From the NCBI GenBank assembly GCA_963669155.1, contig OZ022577.1, positions 28,521,237 through 28,585,236 on the forward strand: DNA of 64,000 nt, read 5' to 3'. This document shows positions 38,236-50,779 of the stretch, piece after piece. This stretch comes from Arbacia lixula (lineage: Eukaryota > Echinodermata > Echinoidea > Arbacioida > Arbaciidae). The notes beneath the pieces were generated by a model, which saw only the letters and a program-made list of their open reading frames with translations, had not been told where the DNA came from and ran no database searches. A program made the translations under genes and the position numbers. Position 1 is the first letter of the stretch. The number at the start of each line of letters is the position of its first letter.

Positions 38236-40867
38236 TGTAAATGGATGAATGGATGGGTAATCTCCACGAAGAATGGATATGGAACTAACGTGTAAAGCAA
38301 GAAGCAGTAGTTAGAAGCTAAAACCAACTAAAACGTAAAACTGATTATTTATGGTTGATTTATGTCGGTGTAACATTAACTTCTTACATAGGAGTCAATA
38401 GTTAAATAAGTAAATACGGAACACATAGCAGCACTATCTAATCGTCTCAATATGTGCATATAAAATGGAATTGACTATTCAAGCAAAAAGCAACAGTGAT
38501 ATAACTAACCAGCCCAATTGCATAGAAACTACATTAATCAATGTTGTCTTCAAACATGTAAAATGTTTAACAACAAAGACGTAAGATGTCAAAATCACAC
38601 CCCTGAAATAACAAATAAAATTGAAAAACTAGCCAACCCCTCAAAAAATCTAGCGCACAAATTGATAGTTCATCCCATCACCTTCACCAACGTTGATTAT
38701 TTGCTTAATACTACATATTAATTGTTTCACAAGATCAGAACAACACTTTATGGTGGTAGTAGTAATGTAGTAGAAGTACTCTGAGCAGTAATACATGTAG
38801 TAGGATAGAGGCAGAACAACAGCAGTAACTCACTCTGTACATGTTGTCATCAGGCCAGCCCAATTATGATAATCATTTCCTAACTGCCATACAGCAATAT
38901 GGTAAGCCCTGCAATAGCAAGTTGAATTCTAACATACAACTGTTAAAGAAACATATCAAGGAAAGGCAAGAACTGCCAGTGCATAATCTTTCCTTCAAAT
39001 TGTATTACACTGTTGAAGTATTCAACAAAAGCACACGTTGAAGGAAGTAATGCAATTACAAATACTAAAATATCAACATCCAAAATTAAGCTACTGTGAA
39101 TGGACAAATTCATGAATTATCAAGCATGCTGGTTTCGCAACTTTAGCAACAAATACGCTTTAACTTTTGATCAATTACATCAAACTTGAGTTAAAACATC
39201 TGAACCTAAAATAGAAGATTAAGAATGAATAAATTTTGGCACATATAGGAGTGTATACTAAGTGCTGCTCACTTGCAAAATACAATATTTGTAAATAATT
39301 ATATGAAACTGGAATATATCTACATCTCATAGACATAGGAGCACCGCACATTTTTTTTTTCACAGACTGACTTTAATACTCCACGCGCTTCCGTGATGCT
39401 TGCATACAACACATATCACTTTATCCCCTCGATATTAAGATCTCAAGATTAAAACGGGACCCGACTCTTCTTGTCCACTGTAAGACACATACTGATTCTA
39501 CAGCACAAACCAAAACAACCACCAATGCCGCACCACCACTGTGTAGGCAACTGCAATACTCTAAGGATAGTGACTGATAGGGTTTACCTACTGATTATGG
39601 TTCAGAATGAGAGGCTGCAGTATTATTGATGACAAATCTGAATGTGCAATCATTCATCGAAACGCTATTGAAATATATGGAATATGAACTAATCATATGC
39701 TACGCTATCATATTTTTTTGCGATGCCTAATGCCGCAATAGTTGACTGAAATAATAAAATTGTATTCCTTAAAACCTGTCTCCCGATGTGGTTTTATAAG
39801 CTAAATGTAAACATTGGTTTGATAATGAAGTTTTGGGTACAGTCGTGTGGTGTGCAATATTGACATCCAGAAAGTGTGTGGTACGTGGGAATGTGTCATC
39901 ATAAACAGGTATTTACACAGACTGCGTGCAATGGTATTGTGGCGGTATTCTGGAGTACGTTGTATTATCATTAACCAATAATGAACGTGTCAGGATGCTG
40001 AATGCTTTGTTAGTGTTCTTACGTAACATATGCTCGCAAAATGTACATATTTCACATGAACATTCTATTCTTATTATAGATATGAAGAACTACACTATAC
40101 TCCCCATAAACCACATAGTTTTATTTCATAGAAGGTAAACTGATTATTGTCAGTATTGTCTATAATTGCCCACTTATCACGAGTTCCAGTGTTCTGTGGA
40201 TCGTGCATGATTAATGTTTACTGTATTAATCTTAGCACTCACACTCTGCACCAAGGCCATGAAAAACAATGCAAGACATTCCATTACTTTCATTAATTGA
40301 TTTATTTTATACATTGTAGTCAAGCTTTTACAAAAAATTAATATAGTACTGAATAATTAACAGAATTTGATTGGCTATATAGAAATAGATGGAAGTATAC
40401 ACAGATAATTCAAAAAGATAAAAGTAAAAAAAAAATGCTTTCTTAAATTGGACAACTGCCTCTTTATCGTCCTAATTTGGTAATACATCTGATTGAGTCT
40501 GCATACAGTATAAGACATACAGTCACGAAACCCTGTCAAAATGAGGCATTCATATAAGAAATAATTTGTCTGAAATTGTAATTACACATGTAGAATCTGT
40601 CTTGCTTTTGCAGAAACTATACAGGACTTACAATTCGGTTAGCATAATACATATACATCAAATATTTGAGTGTCAAAGCGGACGGGAACAAAATAATGGT
40701 AATATAGGCAAAATCAACACTACTGTAGAGATTGTAGACCAATAACCCTCCTCCCCGTTCAAGAGCATGAAGCTATGGGAATAGTTTCTCAAATAATTAT
40801 GCCATTAATACTGACGTTTTAATCTACAGTTCTCACAGAGTGTGTATGTTGGTCCATCTAGTCACAT

Positions 40868-41336
40868 CTAGTCAACCCTCTCCATCCACTCTTTAACTGC
40901 ACGGCTGCCAAAAAGAGACTCAAATCAAGACGCAGTTTCCTCCACTCGACTGAATCCCTTGATGGCTCCACGGACAGTGAAAGGATCATCCTATGGTCCA
41001 ACCACCTCCAGTCTGTGACGCGCCAGGTCTCCATCGGTCCTAGTGAAACATCCCCAGGTTCAAGTCAGGAATGGCCAACCTGACAATGTCTCAATCGCCT
41101 GTGGTCTGGCATAGAACGGTGTAAAGTCCTTATGCAGAAATGGGGGTACAACAGGGATGGAGACACAACCTGTGACTGTGGGAAGGACCAGACGATGCAA
41201 CACCTTTTGGTATGCCCTCTCCTACCAGAGCCTTGCACCACCAACGATCTGGAGTCGCTCAACCCCAAAGCCAGATCGTGTATCGTCCACTGGACAGGAC
41301 TTGTGTAGTGACCCGAGAAGAAGAAGAAGAAGAAAA
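40868..41336 (+). mobile_element. Non-LTR retrotransposon (LINE) 3' fragment in U4
   Basis: This is the orthologous copy of the U3 insert, 469 bp long, with the same AGTCACAT duplication (40860-40867 and 41337-41344), the same in-frame TGA and a shorter GAA tail. Its last codons read HWTGLV and stop, closer to usual LINE C-termini than the HWSGLV of U3. Confidence 0.85.
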
Positions 41337-43305
41337 AGTCACATTTTGGCTTTGTGGGAACCACGGCACATTAATGTATCTTCAGGTAATGTTGTAATGG
41401 AAGGATGCAAAGTTGACACATGCATCTGAAGGTGATATCTTTCATGGTACAACCTTACACGTCCTGTAGTATGGCCATTAAATCCACTTTTTTTAAAGAA
41501 TCAAATGGATCTTACAGGAACTACATTTATGAGCACTTCTCCAACTGTCAAATGATAATAGCTGGACATGAATGATGAAACGATACCATGGACACTATTT
41601 GTTTTTTCAACGACATTTCACTCATACCCAGTTTGCCTCATCTTTCAAATGTTTCTCCCGATTGTAATATGAAATAAAAAAAAAATCAGGCTGTGTGTGT
41701 GTTCTCCGCTAGACCAAGTCTTCAAAAACTCAATTGTCTTATTTTTCCTTAAATCCCATGAAATTATCGAGTATATATTAATTTTTGTTCATTAAAGACG
41801 TGGTGCTATTTCCCTAGCTGTCACTGGTGTGATGGTGTAAAGGGGTGAAAACGGCAAAGACATTATCAATTAGTTAGATCTTACTTTAAGAAACTTGATT
41901 TAAAACTGTACCGGTACGGCAGTGTACGCAGTGTACGACCGGTACGCCTTAAGCGTAGAGCAACAACGTTGCGAATTTTTGAACTAGCGATTTGGAAATA
42001 TTGCTGCATTAATCTTCTTACACTTTTAACAAAATGTAATATTTAGTATATACATGTCAATTGCAGAGTAACGTTCACCTTAAAGGATTCAGAGAGCAAT
42101 TATAGTTCACATCCTGCTTCCTTTTCTCTTGCTACGCTTAAATGACTTTGATGTTTGACTTTGTGCTGCTATAGATCTAAACATGGATAGACTATAATCA
42201 TCCCTGTAATTATCTTTGATTAAATACATTGCACATTAAAACCAGTTTTTAGAAAATGACGAGTGTTTTACCAGAGTTTAACAAACAAATCACACGATTG
42301 CCTTCTTGTACAACCAAAATTACCTAAATTGCAAAATTTGCCTTATTAAACAAACATGGTAATGATTAACCTTGCTTCTCGGCTTTAGGACATTTCTAAT
42401 ACAAAGCAATATTACAGAGTCTATAGTACACTCTTTCATTCACACCTTTTCTCTGTCCAGCCGGAGAAGGCATCGATAATTATTAATCTACTGCAGCCAG
42501 ACCCGTGTCTGGCATATTGCAGTTTGGATTGGAAATTCCTAACAGCCTGGAAACCAAGCTAGGTAATTATGCACCAAAAAATCGCGTTCAGCCAAGGCCA
42601 CGTATGTGCTCACGGCTCTAAACGACGCGTTGCGCCATGTTTGTGCCTAAAATACCTCTTTTCGCCGGGTGCGCGCAGTTAATTTCTCTCTTTAATTCCT
42701 TGAGAAAGCACCAAATCATTTCAAGAAACTTGCTCCGCAGGAACAGCTTTGCTTCTTATGAATATGCATAAAACAAAGTTCATACCATACTCGTTCTAGT
42801 AATCTTAATTTTAAACTTCAAATCTATATTTTTTAATTTAAACTTTTGCTTGATAAAAAAAAAGCTTAAAATTACAAATATGATTGTTCATATTAATTTT
42901 TTTAGGTTTGGCTAAAATTGTCATGGTAATTTGCTCAAAGTGTTTTTGAAGGTATAAATGATATCCTCTTGGAGAGCGAGGATAGGGGTCAATACCGTCA
43001 ATGCTAGGCCAACGCTATGCGATTATGACGTATGTGTAACTAGGATGGGCGCTCATTGGCAACCGTTTGGCGCATAAGCAATAAGCATTAACACAAGTTC
43101 GCCATGACCGAATTAGATGAGAAAATTTATTTGACTTTTTTGAAAATACTTTACATCAAAGATCTACTGCATATAATATCCAATACCATACTCTTAATAT
43201 CTAAACTTGAAAAAACACATGTTTCTTTTTGTTTGTGTCCTATATCATGCCAGTAAATCGTTTCTTACCAAATTGGCTACTACTATTAAAGCGCCCATTG
43301 CATTA

Positions 43306-43313
43306 TGACGTCA
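43306..43313. promoter_or_regulatory. CRE palindrome upstream of copy 5
   Basis: TGACGTCA lies 196 bases before the copy 5 ATG. Confidence 0.5.
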
Positions 43314-43501
43314 TACGCGCATAAGGTATGTCGGTGCGCGTCAAGAGTGCAATGCATACAAAAGTAAACATAACGTGAAACGGGGTTATTGAAGGAAACA
43401 TCCACAAAGCAAATTCCTTACAAAATACAACCTGAGGATTTAAATTGCTTGTGATAATATTCGTTTCCAGCATTTCGTCTTACACAGTCTCTTCCAAAAC
43501 C

Positions 43502-46500
43502 ATGGGCCGCAATCGCTGGCAGAGAATCAAGAGGCGCTTGCAAAAGAAACACAAGGTAACATATCCGTTACTAATATTGACATTTACTGAGGGTGAAATT
43601 CATTTTTAATAATCTCTCCTTTTATATATGGATGTATTGTGATGCATCGCATTATTGTGAAATTATCAGCTATGGCTGTCAGTTGCTATCTCACGTGTGA
43701 ATAAACATACATGTATCTCCAGTATCGTGCTTTCACATGTGGTAACAATTTGATGCGCTGTGCGTTTAATTATATATTTATATATTTTTCTTCTTTTTGG
43801 TTAAATTGTCGATTCGGGACATCAAGTCAATAGCATTTTTTTTTTGCGTTACTTTCTAGAATACTTTTGAATATGAAAGTACACCAATGCGAGAACATTG
43901 TGTATTGTATAGATTTTTGGAAAAACTGTTATGAAATCGTGTTTCTTGGAACATAATTTCTAAATAGTACCTCCATCATCATGTTTGTGATTTTCTTCTG
44001 CTGCTTGTATTTCTATCTAAAACCTTACTTCCGCCTATTCTAATGTTGTTTAGATCGGGCCGCTGCCTGGGCAGAACCAGTTGGAAACCGTCCCTGTGTC
44101 ACGAACACCAGCGCAACTCGACGCACTGTTTACTGCCAACACACTCCTTAAGCCCCTCAAACCCGATATCGTCGAAGATACTACAGACGAGGATATCAAG
44201 AAGCAGGTCAAAGGGGATGGAGATCACACTGCAGCGACTCAAAGCCCTTCACCTCCTTTGAAAGTTGAAGACATTGAAGATGGCGAGGAGATTGAGCATG
44301 TGTCAGGTATGCATAAGATACTTACACTGGATTCTATGTTCCAAGTTTCAGAGCTGATTGGAGTGAAAGATAGATGGATAGGTCGATGGGTGGACGACAG
44401 AGAGAGGGGGTTAGACATAAAGAAGCCTATCCTATCAAAGCTTTCTGGGACAACAATGATCTGACAGAGGTAGGTAGGGACTGATAGAAGAACATAGGTG
44501 TATGAGAGAGCAGTGGAGATAGAAAGGGAGATATGAATGAATACGAGACATACTTGTGGACAAGTATCAGGTGGTCTGCATTGGCAAATTCATGCACAGA
44601 CATGGGCTGGAAAATGCACGGTGAACTATAGACCTTCATTCGTGACACCAACTATCCATAAGCAATGTGAGACAGCGCTCAAGAAAGCTCATAGGGCACC
44701 TATTATACTAAAATTTCAGAGAATTTCCTAAATGGTAACATGTTTATGCTAACGTGATTAATAGTCATGTAAGAGAATGGGGCGAGAGAAAAAAGAATTG
44801 GAAAGAAAATCTCAAAGAGAATGACAAAGTGAGGCATAGAACAGAAGAAGATGGCAAAATAAACATTGCAAAAGGAATGCAAAAGTTGACCCTACCCACG
44901 CCAGGAATCGAACCGGGGGCCTCGAGATCTTAAAACGGCGCCTTACCTATTGAGCCACAAATCTTCCCATTCACTTAACACGTAATGCCCAGCAGGGGCT
45001 AGAATGATTAAGAAATCGATATTCAAGCTGAAATTTCACCATGATCCCGACATCTGATTAAAAAATGGAGACAACGTTCCGGAAAGCTCGTAGACTCAGC
45101 TACAACATACTGAAATTTCAGAGTGAAAGCTTGACATATTAGTGAGATACATCTCCTAGAAGCTCGTCATGTCATTTCATAAATACCACTTCCATTGACA
45201 TAACACGGAAGTGCGATTTTGACATTCATGCGTATAATGAAATTTACACCGTGAAGACGTCATCAAAATGAAAAATGAAGGCAACTTCTACTATGGAGCG
45301 AGGTCTCAGCTACAACATACTGAAATTTGGGAGAAAATTGACCATGAATTACTGAGATACACAAAAGCGGGTAAAAAAGTTCATGACGTCATACATGAAA
45401 AATCATTTTTTCGATTCATATGGCAATATGATGACATCAACATAAATTTAAAAGGTAAATCGAACATTAAATCACATTTACATTTCCCACTTTTTCAGAA
45501 TATTGAAAAAAAATTGGGGGTCACCGGCCATTCTGAAGAGCTATGGCCGATTGAAGGTAGTCATGTTTTTTGCAATATTTGCACACAAAAACGTATTGAC
45601 GCACGCGCAGACTTTGAACTTTGACGCACCCGCACGACCTTGTTATTGCATGGAAATGGCTCAAAATGACAGGATGTGTTGTATGTAGTGTCAGTAACAT
45701 GAATCTAGTAAAAAAACGGAATTTTGACGTTTTTTTCGCGTTACGCACGGAAAAACGCGCGAACGCGCGCGCACGCGCGGAAATTTTTGAAATGCTAGAA
45801 ATTACCTAAAACATATGCAAAACAATTTTGAGTTGATTCTGAGCATTTTTAAATTTTGCGCGCGCGTTTTTGCACTAACGTACGCGTACGCGCGCGTTTT
45901 AATTTATTGAAATTAATTGTATTATCATTAAATTTATGCAAGTCAATTTTCATTAGCTATAAATGATTGGTTCTAGAGCTAGATGAGGTAATAGGTTTTT
46001 ATTAAACTGCTCGTAGATGACGTCACGATGACGTCATGACCTTGAAAATGTTGCTGGAACATGTTCACGTACATATTCATACATGATGAAGATTTCATGA
46101 AAAATGACTAATGCATTGTTGAGATATCCATGCCACAAAATTTTGGAATAAAAATAAATAAATAAATAATAAACGAGACATACTTGTGGACAAGTATAAG
46201 GTGGTCTGCATTGGCAAATTCATGCACTGGCATGTGCTGGTAAATGAACGTTCTTAAAACATCGCCTTACCCATTGAGCCACAAATCTTCGCATTCACTT
46301 TTCACGTAATGCCCGCTAGCAGTGGCTAGAACGATTTAGAAATCGATATTCAAACTGAAATTTTGCCATGATCCCGATATCTAATGAAAAATGGAGACCA
46401 CGTAGCTGAAAGCTAGTAGATTTAGCTACAACATACTTCATTTTCAGAGTGAAAGATCGTATCATACGAAAAGATATAGCTCCTGAAAGATGTCATTTCA

Positions 46501-48741
46501 TGATTTCAAATAAATGACCCTCCCGTTGACATTACACGTGAAAACGTCTGATTCTGACTTTAATACCGATAATCATATTTTTACCTTGAAGACGTTAATG
46601 AATTGAACAGTTAGGGCAAGCCTGCCACAGAGCAATGTCCTAGGCACGACATACTGAAATTTGGGAGAAAATTGACAAAGGATTACTGAGATATGCAAAA
46701 GCGAGTAAAAAAGTTCATGACGTCATAATTGAAAATTCATTTTTTCGATTCATATGGTAATATGATAACGTCACCATGTACTTACTGGTCAAATGATACA
46801 TGAAATGATATTTACGTTTCATACTCTTTCAGAATATTAAAAAAAAATTGGGGGTCACCGGCCATTCTGAGGAGCTATGGCCGATTGAAGACACTCATGT
46901 TTTTTGCAATATTTGCACACAAAAACGTATTGACGCACGCGCAGACTTTGAACTTTGACGTACCCGCACGACCTTGTTATTGCATGGAAATTGCTCAAAA
47001 TTGCAGGATGTGTTGTTTGTAGTATCAGAGACATGAAACCATTAAAAAAAGTGAATTTTGAGGCTGCGTACGCGTAACGCACGAAAAAAACGCGCGAACG
47101 CGCGCGCACGCGCGGAAATTTTTCAAGTGCTAGAAATGGCCTGAAACATATGCAAACCAATTTTGAGTGGATTTGGAGCATTTTAAAATTTTGCGCGCGC
47201 GTTTTTGCACTAACGTACGCGTACACGCGCGTTTTTATGTATTGAAATTAATTGTATTATTATTAAATTTATGCATATCAATTTTCATGAGCTATAGATT
47301 ATTGGTTCTAGAGCTACATGAGGTAATAGGTTTTCATTAAACTGCTCGTAGATGACGTCATGATGACGTCATGACCTTGAAAAAGTCACAATGACAAGTT
47401 CACATGTATACCTATACATGGTCAAAATATGGTGTAACATGACATACGCATTGTTGAGATATAGATGACACAAAAACATGGGGTGCAAAAAATAAAAATA
47501 AAGAAAGAAAATTCGGGCGAAATTAAAAGGTGATCTGTCGGTGCACGACAGACCACCTAATAAAGAAAGAAAATTCTAACGAAATTAAGAGGTGATCTGT
47601 CGTTGGCGACAGACCACCTAATGATATCCATTCTCTGGGACGTACTTGTTCTTTGAATATTTACAGTGATCATCAAAAGTTACGTCTTGATCTTTTTTGA
47701 GTTTTCATTATTTGTGGATGTGCTGCTTCTTAGTATTCATATACTTTGTAACAAGTCACAGTGTACTTCAAATGCATCGTTTTATTTTGTCTGGAAAATA
47801 AACAACATTAAGAGATGAGTATCATTTTAGGTGTAAATATTAATAAAACTGCTTTATATTATGCTAGACATCCCGGGGACCTGCTCGTACACCATTTACA
47901 ATGGTTTCTCGCTGAAGAAGCCTCTTCAGGCCGCCCGCCTGCAGGCTAAAATGGAGACCGCCCGGGCACGAAGGCAGGTTAGTATAAGTTCTGGCCAATA
48001 TTTAGCGGAAACGCTCAGAGCTTTTATAGAAAATAAACCCACATATCATTTTATCGCCAATACGTACATTGTGATATCCACTATTTCCCCTGCCTTGTCG
48101 ATAGCATTTCTCTTTTCTTAAATGGCAATACTTTTGTTGGCGTCTTGTAGACCTAAAACATTATATTCTATTGATTTAATGGATATCATAGTACGGCGCA
48201 TTCTCCTTTGCCAAGAAGCAAACTGGCAGTCATGTGAACATGACTTTATTTGACGGTTTACGTCTCGTTTGTAACTTGTCAGTGCAGTCTTAATCTTATC
48301 TCCAAAACAATAAATTGTCTACATTCTGTTGGTATATGCAATTACTTCTCTGATGACCTGATAATGGAAAAATCTTAAAAGTTCTAATTTAACTTGTAAC
48401 TTCGCACCCAAGAGGATTACTTAAAGGGGTCCATTGAATTAATTTTCAAGTATGCCTCTCCCTTATCCAGCCATCATTTTTAATCTGCATTCCCTTTCTC
48501 CTATTTCTTTTTCTTTTCCGTTTCCCTCCTCTTCTTTACCTCTTTCTTCTTCCATTTTCCCCTTCCACCTCCCCCGTCTTTTCACAATCTCCTCCTCCTC
48601 TTCTCCTCCCCCCCCCCCCCCCCTCTTCCACCCTTCTCTTCCCACTCGCAGCTGATCGAAACTCAATTGAAGATCAAGCTTGCCGAGCGACTGGATTCCA
48701 GTTACTTCCAACCGCCACCATTGCCAACAATAACAAGTTAA
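43502..48741 (+). CDS. Unrecognised 168-aa protein, tandem paralogue 5 (4 exons)
   Basis: Exons are 43502-43555, 44054-44306, 47868-47977 and 48652-48741. Intron 2 is 3561 bases because of an insertion; elsewhere it is 546-579 bases. All splice sites are GT-AG (the exon 2 donor is GTATGC rather than GTATGT) and the frame is intact. Differences from copy 1 are Arg8 (the only change in exon 1 among all copies), Val31, Lys54, Thr61, Gln81, Pro83, Glu90, Thr111 and Ser155. The downstream AATAAA seen in the other copies reads AATGAA here (48965-48970), so the 3' end may be formed differently. Confidence 0.83.
44892..44964 (-). other. Degenerate tRNA-like sequence inside the insertion
   Basis: On the minus strand an A-box match (TGGCTCAATAGG, 44946-44957) and a perfect B-box (GGTTCGATTCC, 44904-44914) are spaced as in a tRNA, and the whole is about 73 bases. 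The acceptor and anticodon stems pair poorly, so this is a tRNA-derived, SINE-type promoter relic and not a functional tRNA. Copy B keeps only the A-box half (about 46250-46290). Confidence 0.55.
45745..45900. other. CpG-rich alternating purine-pyrimidine block, copy A
   Basis: Two CGCG-rich stretches (about 45757-45780 and 45857-45897) surround an AT-rich centre, in DNA otherwise poor in CpG. The alternating CG/CA pattern and its inverted arrangement could adopt Z-DNA or a hairpin. Confidence 0.5.
47080..47235. other. CpG-rich alternating purine-pyrimidine block, copy B
   Basis: This is homologous to the block in copy A at the same relative position. It retains both CGCG-rich arms with a few substitutions. 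Confidence 0.5.
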
Positions 48742-49124
48742 ACACCCAGAAGGCATTCATTTAACAACCAATAATTACATCAGTGCAATTATTACTTTAA
48801 AATATATAACTACTCGCACACGCATGCTAGGATTTCTAAAATCACTTACGATTGAAATAATTGAAATAATATTAGATTCGCACTGGGTGAAATCCAAGAG
48901 GTATTCAAAATCTAACAAACTTGTAGCAAAAGCAAAAGCGTAGCAAAACATGTCATATATTTGCAATGAACAATTCAACTGGGTCACTAGTTCGTAGCGC
49001 TAGATTGCATACTGATTGCCAAAAGCAGGATTTTGCAAATTAATAATCCAATGTGATTAGAAAACAAGTTAAGTCCGGATTTTAATTAACATATGAATCA
49101 GTATGTGTTTTACAGTGGACAAGA

Positions 49125-49358
49125 TTAGCCGTCCATTGCACCTCTGTGCTTGCGCCCATCTGATCTTCCGTTGCAAAGGGGAAGATACAATCGCAACTCA
49201 TCAATAACATTTCGGATGTGCCAACTGTAGATCAAGGCAACAATGACCCCATCATAATCTCTGAATGTGGTAAACAGCATCACGGTAGTGTACTGGAGTC
49301 TGCCAATGAAATGGCTCAAATCAAACAAATATAAACCCATCAAAATCAAGAGCGGCAA
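49125..49358 (-). other. Conserved minus-strand open frame, U5
   Basis: This is the fifth copy of the 234-base frame, again without indels and with the same ending. It has Ile-Tyr-Ser where the others have Met-Tyr-Ser. Confidence 0.25.
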
Positions 49359-49762
49359 ATGCTAGAGTGTAAAACGGCTTAGGCCTACTTGCACTTCAAC
49401 TAAGTTCAGGTATAACTCATAACTCATAGATCATAATATGGAAATAATTCCACTCCGTCAACTATACAAATATGCATGCAACAAAAAATAATATGATTAC
49501 TGAGAAATATCTTCTTTTTTTTTATAGATATTCCTGTCAGTAACAGTTTCGGAAATCTAAAATCACTTTCTCAAGTTGTACTAAGACAGTTGGAATCTGA
49601 AGCTAAATCTACACTTATTGTTTAAGTTTGATTAATCGTTTCAATGCAGCAACAAGCATTGCCACAATACTGATTTCAAAGAAGCGTATGTTGCAAAACA
49701 AATGTAGGAAGAAACACTAAGAAAAGAATATGCACTGGTATTTAAAAGGTTGCGCATGACCG

Positions 49763-49785
49763 CCCCCCCCCCCCCCCAAAAAAAA
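49763..49785. repeat. polyC-polyA tract, U5
   Basis: Fifteen C are followed by eight A, the shortest A-run in the series. Confidence 0.9.
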
Positions 49786-50779
49786 GAAACATTTATATTG
49801 CAAGTTTCAGAAACTAAGTTTCAGAAACTATAACTAGACAAACTTGACAAGCAACAAACACCGTAAATCATCTATTGTGATCTTGTCAGTTCTTAATTCA
49901 TTCGGATTCTTGATAGAAGGGACCCTGCAATACTGTTTAAAATGTACACACTCTCCAAATCTAAATAAATTTTCATGTATATGACATGATATAATACGGT
50001 AACGTTTGTAAAAACAATCAAACAATTGTGATTTTAGGTCAAAAGCACTATTAATGGAGGCATGTTAGTATCAATCCAACAAATGCACAAGTATACAGCA
50101 ACGTTAACAGTTGGTGACAAAAGTTATAAAGGTAATTATACCACACTCCTACTGCTATGACAACACGTGTACATACTCCTGCTACATGAACTACAGCTAG
50201 GAGTACTTCTACTTCATTACTGCAATTACAACTACGAACTATAAGAACAACAGCAATAGGAATGATATATATACAATAAACGATGCTACTGCCGTACCGC
50301 ATGGGTAAGCCATAGGTATGCACAAAGTAAATAAACCAAATAAACTATTATATAAAACCCAAGTATGATAAGGCGAAAAAACACCCAAGATTATAAAAAC
50401 AATATGAACAACAAAATCAAAATTCCATCCCCCTAACAAAATGGTAAAATTAACCCAAAATGAAAATATGTCGAGCAAAAATTAAATGTTATGAAATGAG
50501 GGAAAATAGTGTCTTTTGAAAGAAATGATATACAACGTCGGTAGGGAAATTCGGAAATCGTAACCTTAAAGATTGGCATGGAAGTTAAGTAATACTTAAT
50601 CTTAAGTCGACTATATGATATTTAAATAGTGCTGATAAAAGTCAATAGGCCTATGCCTGAAAGCGAAAGATCGCATCGAACAGATAAATTAACTAAACCT
50701 TAAGTAATATAAACAATTGTAACAAAAACTGCTACAGCAATGTAATGAACAACATCAACATAAATCAACAAACCAAAAC

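Larger units (their letters stand above)
31040..41603 (+). repeat. Tandem segmental duplication, unit U4
   Basis: The fourth unit is about 10.6 kb. It holds gene copy 4, a minisatellite, and the same LINE fragment as U3. Like U1 it lacks the 131-bp spacer segment, and around 38500-39200 it shares small variants with U1 (for example AAGAACTGCCAGTG where U2, U3 and U5 have AAGAACTACCAGTG). I see no further gene in the spacer 38240-40850. Confidence 0.9.
44544..47620 (+). mobile_element. 3.1-kb composite repeat insertion in intron 2 of copy 5
   Basis: The insert interrupts sequence that is continuous in U1-U4. It consists of two diverged direct copies, A (about 44544-46170) and B (about 46172-47520), both starting with CGAGACATACTTGTGGACAAG. 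Copy A ends in AAATAAATAAAT-like sequence, and copy B ends in two hairpins (47528-47558 and 47590-47619). AGGTGGTCTG near each start (44569, 46199) matches CAGACCACCT at the right end (47610-47619) in inverted orientation. No transposase or reverse transcriptase is visible, so this looks non-autonomous. No clean target-site duplication could be defined. Confidence 0.75.

Noticed and set aside
44892-44964. Functional tRNA gene
   Set aside because: The A and B boxes are good, but the acceptor and anticodon stems do not pair well and the second copy is internally deleted.
45268-45624. 118-codon open frame inside the composite element
   Set aside because: The homologous place in copy B (about 46600-46930) is interrupted, and no transposase, integrase or reverse-transcriptase motif is present.
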